Origin: Firmicutes bacterium CAG:124
GTDB lineage: Bacteria > Bacillota > Clostridia > Oscillospirales > Oscillospiraceae
NCBI GenBank assembly: GCA_000432135.1
Contig: HF990643.1
Location: 1 to 10,329 of the forward strand
DNA length: 10,329 nt
Direction of reading: 5' to 3'
Each line of letters begins with the position of its first letter. Position 1 is the stretch's first letter. Of this stretch, positions 6,901-10,329 are shown piece after piece. Under the pieces are notes generated by a model. That model worked only from the letters and a program-made list of their open reading frames with translations, was not told the DNA's origin and ran no database searches. A program made the position numbers and the translations under genes.

Positions 6901-9900
6901 AAACGGTGTAGCCATAGCTGTTCGTCGTGCCGAGATAGGGCGCGCGCGTTTCCGTGCCGTAAATGCTGTCGATCAGAGAACCGACATCATACATCGACGG
7001 CTCCGACCAGCTTCCGTAGTAGCCGAGCACCGGGATGGAATGGCTCGTGCCGGCGGCGCCCTCGTCTGTGGCGAGGCCCTGCACGCGGACATAGCCCTCC
7101 ACATACGCGCCCGTGGGATACGAAGTATTCAGCGCACTGCGGTCGAGCAGGCGGATGTGGCAGACGACCTCAGCCTTACCGTTTGCAGGAACAAGGATCG
7201 TCGCCTCCTGAAGCAGATTCAGGAACAGGTGTGCATCATAGGCCGTCACAGCGCCGTCGCCGTTCAAATCGGCAATGGCCTTGGCGTTGAGAAGCTTTGC
7301 GCCCGGCTTTTTCGACGCGACATCCAGCAGCAGCTGGCCGTCTTCCAGATCGACCCGGCCGTCGTTGTTATAATCGTAATCGCGGCTCAGGCTGTCGGTC
7401 GTTCTGCCGTTCACAGTCCACGTCACAGCAGCGCTCAGCGGCGTCGTCAGCGTGTCCATGTAACTCTGCCCCTCATAGTCGAGCAGAGCCTGCGTAAACA
7501 GTTCGGCACTCAGCGCATAGGCGTGCGTCCGTCCGTCGAGGTTGTTGACGGTGAAACTGAAATCATAGCTGCCCGTGCGTGCGGGGTCGTCGCCAAGTTC
7601 TGCCTTGACCTTGCCGTCAGCCCAGGATGCGGTCGCATCAGCCTGCATTTTAATGTAGGAGTCCGCAGAGGTCGCCGCCGCGGCGTTGACCATGCCTGCG
7701 CCCTGCTGAATGACCGGGTAATATGCGTCGTTTTCATTGTTGACGACCGGCTCTGCCGTGGACATCATGATCGACTGGGCCAGCGCGCGGTCGGTCAGAT
7801 CGCTGCAGGAAAGGCCCTTGGATTCAATGTACTGCTTGACCAGTGCGCCGATACCGGCGATCTGCGGCGCAGCCATCGAGGTGCCGCTCATGAGTTCATA
7901 GTCCTGGTGGCCGCCCTGCATACCGCTGGTGCTGTTGTGCAGGCCGTTGAGCGAGTAGATATTGCCGCCGGGCGCAGCGATCTCCGGCTTCAGCGTCAGA
8001 TCGCCCGGAACGCCCCAGGAACTGAATTCACTGATGGTCTTATAATCGCGGTTGAACCGAACCGGTTCCTTGCCGCGCACTTCGATCTTGCCGGTATAAT
8101 ACAGGACTGTCGTGCCGTCCTCTGCATAAACCGGCTCGGCCTGCGTGCGGACCAGTTCGCCGTCGTCCTGTGTGATCGACACGCACGGGATCGTTGCGGT
8201 ACTGCTGCTCAGGTCCATATTGATTGAGCCAGACTGGTTGTTGTAGACCACGCACGCCAGCGCGCCTGCGGCGGCTGCGGCATCATGCTTCTGGTAGAAC
8301 GAGGACTGTCCTCTGGAAACGAAGACAATCTTGTCCTTGACCGCATCTGCATAGGCAAGCAGCAGGTTGTTCCCGGCTGCGTCCACGGCATACTTCGTTG
8401 CATCCTCAGAGAAAAACACGAATTCGTGCTCTCCCACGATCGTGGAGATCGGCTTGTTCGTAAAGCCGGTGGTTTCGGACGGCGCGATCGGCTCCTGTCC
8501 GATCAGGAGGTAGTTGCCGATAAAGCCGTCGTTATCGACCGAGGCGACCGTCAGGCTGTTTGCATAGCTGCCCGGCTGACCGTCCGTCTGCATACTGACG
8601 CCGTCGCTGTAAAGATAGCCGATCGGATCGGCGTTCTTGGCCCAATAGCCGGCATTGCCGGAAGAAACCGTCACAACGGAGGAAGCGTTCTCCAGATCGT
8701 CGAAGATCTTCTGATAAGCTTCCGTTCTCGCCTTGCTCGGGCCGGGACTGGCAGAGCCGAGCGAGAGGTTGATCGTATCCGCACCGAGAACGATTGCATC
8801 CTCAATGGCTGCCGTATAGTCCGAGTCATACGCGCCGCCCTCGTCGCCGAAGACCTTCATGACCAGCACCTGTGCATCCGGCGCTGCGCCGTGCATATGT
8901 ACGCTGTCCAATGCAGAGACATATCCGCCGTTTCCGTCCGGCAGATACCGGTTGGCCGCCGCGATACCGGCAACATGGGAGCCGTGCTCGCCCTCCGTGT
9001 CCGTCTCATGCGTTACGTCCAGATCCTTGTCGATGTAGCAATAGCCGTATGCGACCTTTTCTGTCCGGTACAGATCCGCCGCGCTGACGCCTTCCTTGAT
9101 ATGCAGCAGACTCAGCTTTTCGTTGATCTCGTCCGCATCGAGCAGATCGAGAGAGGCCTTATAGGCTTCGACGGATTCCTTTGCGCGCGCTGCGTTCTGC
9201 TCAAGCGCGTATTCATACGCACCATTGTCAAACGACTGGTGCGACGTATCCAAGCCCGTATCGATAATGGCGATCCTCATTCCGGCCCCTGTATAGCCGG
9301 TAGACCATGCCGTGGTCGTGCCGGTCATGCCGGTTGAGATCTCCATGTTGGGCTGCACGGTGTTTTCGGACGCGGCAGGCTCATACTGCTGCTCCAGAAC
9401 CACATCCGCAACGCCCGGGATCTGCTTAATCTGCTCGATCTTGCCGTATTCCACATTGGCAGAGATCAGGTTGGCGACCAACGTCAGATTCCAGACAACA
9501 TCCAGATCCTCCCGTCCGAGGATCGTGGACGAGATTTTCCGAACAACGCTGTCCTGCTTGCGCTGGAGTGCTGCGCGGTAAGACACAGCAGCCGCATCCT
9601 CGGCCAGTGTCCCCTCCGCAGCCGCGTCGGAATAGGCTTCCAGTGTGGATGTGTCCTCCAGGATAATGGAAACACGAACCAGATCGTGCGCCTGATAGGC
9701 GGCCGTATCCTCTCCCATTTCCGCATCCTCAATTTCGCCCACCGCCACATCCGGGCGGATAAGCGTATCGAGCGTGTCATTCGGCACCTGCTTGAATGCG
9801 ACCGCTGCTTCGCTGTTTGCCGCAAGCGCCGCCGGCACCAATCCTGCCGTCAGCGCAAGCACCAAAAGCATGGCCAGCACCCGTGTGCCCCACATCTTCT

Positions 9901-9904
9901 TCAT
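3941..9904 (-). CDS. Secreted, wall-anchored subtilisin-like (S8) protease with dockerin and SLH
   Basis: A 1987-residue multidomain cell-surface serine protease. The start at ATG 9904 has AAGGAG 7 nt upstream. Residues 1-28 are a signal peptide (KK, hydrophobic core, PAALA cut). Residues about 70-175 look like an I9 propeptide/inhibitor. The S8 domain (about 200-745) has Asp215 in IAIIDTGLD, His307 in HGSHVAG, oxyanion Asn417 in SSGNAG and Ser676 in GTSMAAP. A PA domain (about 500-600) is inserted between Asn and Ser, as in lactocepin and C5a peptidases. An Fn3-like domain (about 775-945) is split by a dockerin (842-900). Then come a divergent beta-rich part, a Big_2 Ig-like domain (about 1252-1335), an unassigned beta-rich region (1336-1610), a Gln/Ser/Thr linker, a cohesin-like domain (about 1672-1775) and three SLH repeats (1800-1982) binding wall polymer. 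All catalytic residues are present, so it should be active, degrading host or dietary proteins at the surface (inference). It is monocistronic, with its own promoter and terminator. Confidence 0.95.
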   Translation of the reverse strand: MKKMWGTRVLAMLLVLALTAGLVPAALAANSEAAVAFKQVPNDTLDTLIRPDVAVGEIEDAEMGEDTAAYQAHDLVRVSIILEDTSTLEAYSDAAAEGTLAEDAAAVSYRAALQRKQDSVVRKISSTILGREDLDVVWNLTLVANLISANVEYGKIEQIKQIPGVADVVLEQQYEPAASENTVQPNMEISTGMTGTTTAWSTGYTGAGMRIAIIDTGLDTSHQSFDNGAYEYALEQNAARAKESVEAYKASLDLLDADEINEKLSLLHIKEGVSAADLYRTEKVAYGYCYIDKDLDVTHETDTEGEHGSHVAGIAAANRYLPDGNGGYVSALDSVHMHGAAPDAQVLVMKVFGDEGGAYDSDYTAAIEDAIVLGADTINLSLGSASPGPSKARTEAYQKIFDDLENASSVVTVSSGNAGYWAKNADPIGYLYSDGVSMQTDGQPGSYANSLTVASVDNDGFIGNYLLIGQEPIAPSETTGFTNKPISTIVGEHEFVFFSEDATKYAVDAAGNNLLLAYADAVKDKIVFVSRGQSSFYQKHDAAAAAGALACVVYNNQSGSINMDLSSSTATIPCVSITQDDGELVRTQAEPVYAEDGTTVLYYTGKIEVRGKEPVRFNRDYKTISEFSSWGVPGDLTLKPEIAAPGGNIYSLNGLHNSTSGMQGGHQDYELMSGTSMAAPQIAGIGALVKQYIESKGLSCSDLTDRALAQSIMMSTAEPVVNNENDAYYPVIQQGAGMVNAAAATSADSYIKMQADATASWADGKVKAELGDDPARTGSYDFSFTVNNLDGRTHAYALSAELFTQALLDYEGQSYMDTLTTPLSAAVTWTVNGRTTDSLSRDYDYNNDGRVDLEDGQLLLDVASKKPGAKLLNAKAIADLNGDGAVTAYDAHLFLNLLQEATILVPANGKAEVVCHIRLLDRSALNTSYPTGAYVEGYVRVQGLATDEGAAGTSHSIPVLGYYGSWSEPSMYDVGSLIDSIYGTETRAPYLGTTNSYGYTVSNFLNILYAGETESSAMVGNPVDFDDEYLSVRNAFNNQGGNSISTLVFSLIRNAGNSRLQIVDSNTKTAYLDEEVGAATASYYSENANAWQHTRLQLGIDWSGTDASGNALPEGTSVDLTLTMAPEYYANADGSYRWDELKDGAKLSTHLTIDNTAPELISVRQDLTQKTLAVTAMDNRYVAAVILWNMTDTPTPVSYILPNQPEDALGKTTDCTFDLSKLSGGEKLLLQVVDYAYNASAYQLISGEEPAEALTSVTLSPESVSLLAGSNYTLEASTEPYYADDKLDWTSSAPAVVTVNNNGQIKAVSAGTATIKAASHKNPEVNASCTVQVLAPNYTFRGLLTADNQVQTFEWNLADSETWEKVAAVDGIGSRVTSAGASSANGIYAFDVGGSAYEIDFATGKILNTGSAPFSDEIGPVAYDDIALSRKYTGTESLHGDLLTGVYSMNIIPMQDPMNGSASSYISVYDLFGYDADGFSGITSLGSITFKDPDSGEAVDAEAYYVIDNAGGIWQLMIYPQDGDYYATYQYIPTDLGFQFPYDPNWATLCSLNVADDGELFLTSYSTQGKGASRKESTTLYWLHYDEQASRFRTAIIGSFGDIAPVSVTEVHTNDSTADTQKTSVFEKALRPESLKTAKAQPISQMKAANKQTAGTLNSVSQPQSTGSTSAQRSTVTLDLTAIAPTASSIMEISYNTKELTLSSVTGAATLTSWYESVPGTIVFACAERSEAAVGELLGQLRFELAAGSSSSKVTIKTKQLNETSFAAGQEKIRTVVLGDSLSRILPAIISSGEKDCPSRSFRDLDTTKWYHEAIDTMLREGLMNGTGNGLFEPNGTLTRAMLVTILWRSEGKPAASAQTSFTDVPAGAYYAEAVRWAAANGVVKGVSSTEFGPSKNITRQELVTILWRLAAKKGLNTSNAGLTVPEFADRSQIAAWAAEAMSWGCTRGILTGKSANRVDPTGTATRAEAAAMIVRFRNLGTAGEKQ
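3959..4507 (-). other. Three S-layer homology (SLH) repeats
   Basis: Three SLH units lie at residues about 1800-1850, 1860-1915 and 1926-1982. Each has the F.D...WY/AW.EA...  pattern followed by a G(L/V/I)..G segment and a T R .E .V T I L W R or TRAEAAAMIVRF helix. The first two show the TRxxLVTILWR helix nearly unchanged; the third is more diverged. SLH triplets hold proteins on pyruvylated secondary wall polymer, so the protease is expected at the cell surface. Confidence 0.9.
4580..4891 (-). other. Cohesin-like domain
   Basis: Residues about 1672-1775 begin STVTLDL, continue SIMEISYNTKELTLSSVTG and GTIVFAC, and close with LLGQLRFELAAGSSSSKVTI. This order (stable strand, 'YNxxxL.L..V', then a 'G.L..L.F...' strand) is that of cohesin and related carbohydrate-binding-like beta-sandwiches. 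Identification is by pattern only; a close relative that does not bind dockerins is possible. Confidence 0.5.
7205..7381 (-). other. Dockerin module nested in an Fn3-like domain
   Basis: Residues 842-900 carry two complete EF-hand-like calcium loops: DYNNDGRVDLED (844-855) and DLNGDGAVTAYD (879-890), each followed by a helix, the type I dockerin layout. The sequence before (FSFTVNNLDGRTHAYAL, ending VTWTVNG) and after (ILVPANGKAEVVCHIRL ... YVEGYVRV) are the two halves of one Fn3-type domain of subtilases, so the dockerin sits in a loop between strands. Confidence 0.75.
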
Positions 9905-9938
9905 ACTGCGTCTCCTTCACTTTGCTTAATTAGTTTCC

Positions 9939-9951
9939 GCAGGAGTCCTGC
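9939..9951. promoter_or_regulatory. Small palindrome at the protease transcription start
   Basis: GCAGGA and TCCTGC flank a single central base at 9939-9951. Its right edge coincides with the predicted start of transcription, so it is either an additional operator or the first bases of the leader. It lies 21 nt from the ribosome binding site and does not cover it. Confidence 0.3.
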
Positions 9952-9957
9952 TTCGTT

Positions 9958-9986
9958 TTTATATCACACCCTTTCACATTTATCAA
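9958..9986 (-). promoter_or_regulatory. Protease promoter (TTGATA-17-TATAAA)
   Basis: On the minus strand TTGATA (9981-9986) is 17 nt from TATAAA (9958-9963), which is also preceded by TGA, an extended -10. Both hexamers match 5 of 6 consensus bases. Transcription would start near 9951 with a leader of about 47 nt. The quality suggests strong expression unless repressed. Confidence 0.8.
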
Positions 9987-10002
9987 CACTTTACCGTGTT
10001 GA
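9983..10002. promoter_or_regulatory. 20-nt palindromic operator candidate over the -35
   Basis: TCAACAC (9983-9989) and GTGTTGA (9996-10002) are perfect inverted repeats with a 6-nt spacer. The left arm overlaps the -35 of the protease promoter (9981-9986). A 7-6-7 palindrome at this site is the shape of an operator for a dimeric helix-turn-helix repressor. I do not recognise the regulator; none of the proteins in the window is a clear match. Confidence 0.5.
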
Positions 10003-10161
10003 CTCTTTGCTTTTTTAAAGTAATTCTCAACAAATTTTTTCTCCAAAAAACTGTCGTTTACAGCAAATTTACCTCCTGTTCTGGCTGTAAATTTCTTGGA
10101 TTTTTTCTTCCAAAATACTTTCACGTATTGCATCTTTCTTCCGCGCTTTCCGCAACGTGCA
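10003..10161. other. AT-rich spacer upstream of the protease promoter
   Basis: No supportable gene is seen. An 8-nt inverted repeat (TTTACAGC 10057-10064, GCTGTAAA 10084-10091) flanks an AGGAGG on the minus strand that is not followed by a usable start codon. Runs of T and A on both strands make bent DNA likely, but nothing more specific can be read. Confidence 0.4.
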
Positions 10162-10220
10162 GCCGCAAAAAAGTGGAAAAGGCTTCCTTTCAAAATTCGG
10201 AGGCTTTTCCGCTTTGCGGC
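10162..10220 (-). terminator. Long hairpin, probable terminator of a minus-strand gene beyond the window
   Basis: An inner stem (10173-10187 with 10199-10212, one bulged G and two G-T pairs) is followed on the minus strand by ACTTTTTTGC, the form of an intrinsic terminator. An outer 8-bp perfect stem (10162-10169 with 10213-10220) extends it across a 3-nt bulge, making a 59-nt structure. The gene it would end lies right of the window, transcribed leftward. Confidence 0.6.
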
Positions 10221-10301
10221 CTGCCATAAGAGCCAATGCCCACCTGAATGCCACGCTTGAAATGCTTCGTGAAAACCGGACTTTTTCAGCACGCAAATGC
10301 A

Positions 10302-10324
10302 CCCGCCGCTGTAGCAGCGGCGGG
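10302..10324. repeat. Perfect 10-bp hairpin at the right end
   Basis: CCCGCCGCTG (10302-10311) and CAGCGGCGGG (10315-10324) pair around a TAG loop. The stem runs into a tract of eight G (10322-10329) at the last base. It resembles the stem of a terminator, but the expected U tract is not there, and the G run may be a sequencing artefact. Confidence 0.5.
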
Positions 10325-10329
10325 GGGGG

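Noticed and set aside
7040..8227. 395-codon open frame on the + strand, opposite the protease gene
   Set aside because: Same antisense shadow; it lies opposite the S8 and dockerin coding parts and shows no family features.
8285..9337. 350-codon open frame on the + strand, opposite the protease gene
   Set aside because: Same antisense shadow; it lies opposite the His and Asp catalytic parts of the S8 domain.
9930..10292. 120-codon minus-strand frame just upstream of the protease
   Set aside because: It would read through the long terminator-like hairpin at 10162-10220 and cover the protease promoter and its palindrome. It starts at GTG without a good ribosome binding site, and its lysine-rich composition follows the A-rich DNA.
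10069..10302. 77-codon minus-strand frame whose end slightly resembles a TetR N-terminus
   Set aside because: The resemblance (RESILEE) is short and is followed by a stop. The frame passes through the hairpin and begins in the terminal stem.
1..10329. CRISPR array, tRNA, rRNA or insertion sequence
   Set aside because: No regularly spaced long direct repeats, no cloverleaf-like or rRNA-like segment and no transposase or terminal inverted repeats with target duplication were seen.

Overview
The window reads as a chromosomal fragment of a GC-rich Firmicute, most likely a gut-type Clostridia of the Oscillospirales/Ruminococcaceae kind (inference). The reasons are AGGAGG-type ribosome binding sites on nearly every gene, consensus sigma-A promoters, the pairing of a cytidylate kinase-like protein with a MATE exporter, and a secreted subtilase carrying dockerin, Ig-like and S-layer homology domains. 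Both ends of the window lie at strong hairpins, and the right end runs into a homopolymeric G tract, so this may be a whole short contig.

Layout. Positions 1-340 hold no convincing gene: a terminator for a gene to the left, AT-rich spacer, three TTGCA repeats spaced 12 bp apart, a weak promoter and a strong hairpin terminator that together could make a small RNA. At 380-508 (-) is a 42-residue unrecognised small protein with a good ribosome binding site and an extended -10 promoter. Facing away from it is a stand-alone sigma-70 region 4-like helix-turn-helix ORF (+, ending at 780) without a visible ribosome binding site. A 13-nt imperfect inverted repeat sits between them. A LysR-family regulator (782-1675, -) converges on the sigma-like ORF, and its terminator lies inside that ORF's 3' end.

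The LysR gene is divergent from a two-gene operon: a cytidylate kinase-like protein (1816-2436) and a MATE exporter (2429-3800) whose start overlaps the kinase's stop. Both divergent promoters are clear, and a LysR-type dyad overlaps the lysR -35. The MATE gene has a +1 frameshift near 3533 that coincides with a near-repeat offset by 31 nt. A bidirectional terminator (3811-3844) serves the operon and the convergent giant gene.

More than half of the window (3941-9904, -) is one 1987-residue secreted subtilisin-like protease. It has a signal peptide, an I9-like propeptide, an S8 catalytic domain with an inserted PA domain, an Fn3-like domain split by a complete dockerin, a bacterial Ig-like (Big_2) domain, a beta-rich unassigned region, a cohesin-like domain, and three C-terminal SLH repeats for wall anchoring. 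Its promoter (TTGATA-17-TATAAA) is excellent. A 20-nt palindrome overlaps the -35, and a second small palindrome starts at about +1. Beyond it, a long hairpin (10162-10220) looks like the terminator of a minus-strand gene outside the window.

The most promising points for follow-up are the protease architecture (a dockerin nested in Fn3 plus a cohesin-like module in the same chain), the palindromic control region of the protease, and the small protein/sigma-4-like divergent pair.
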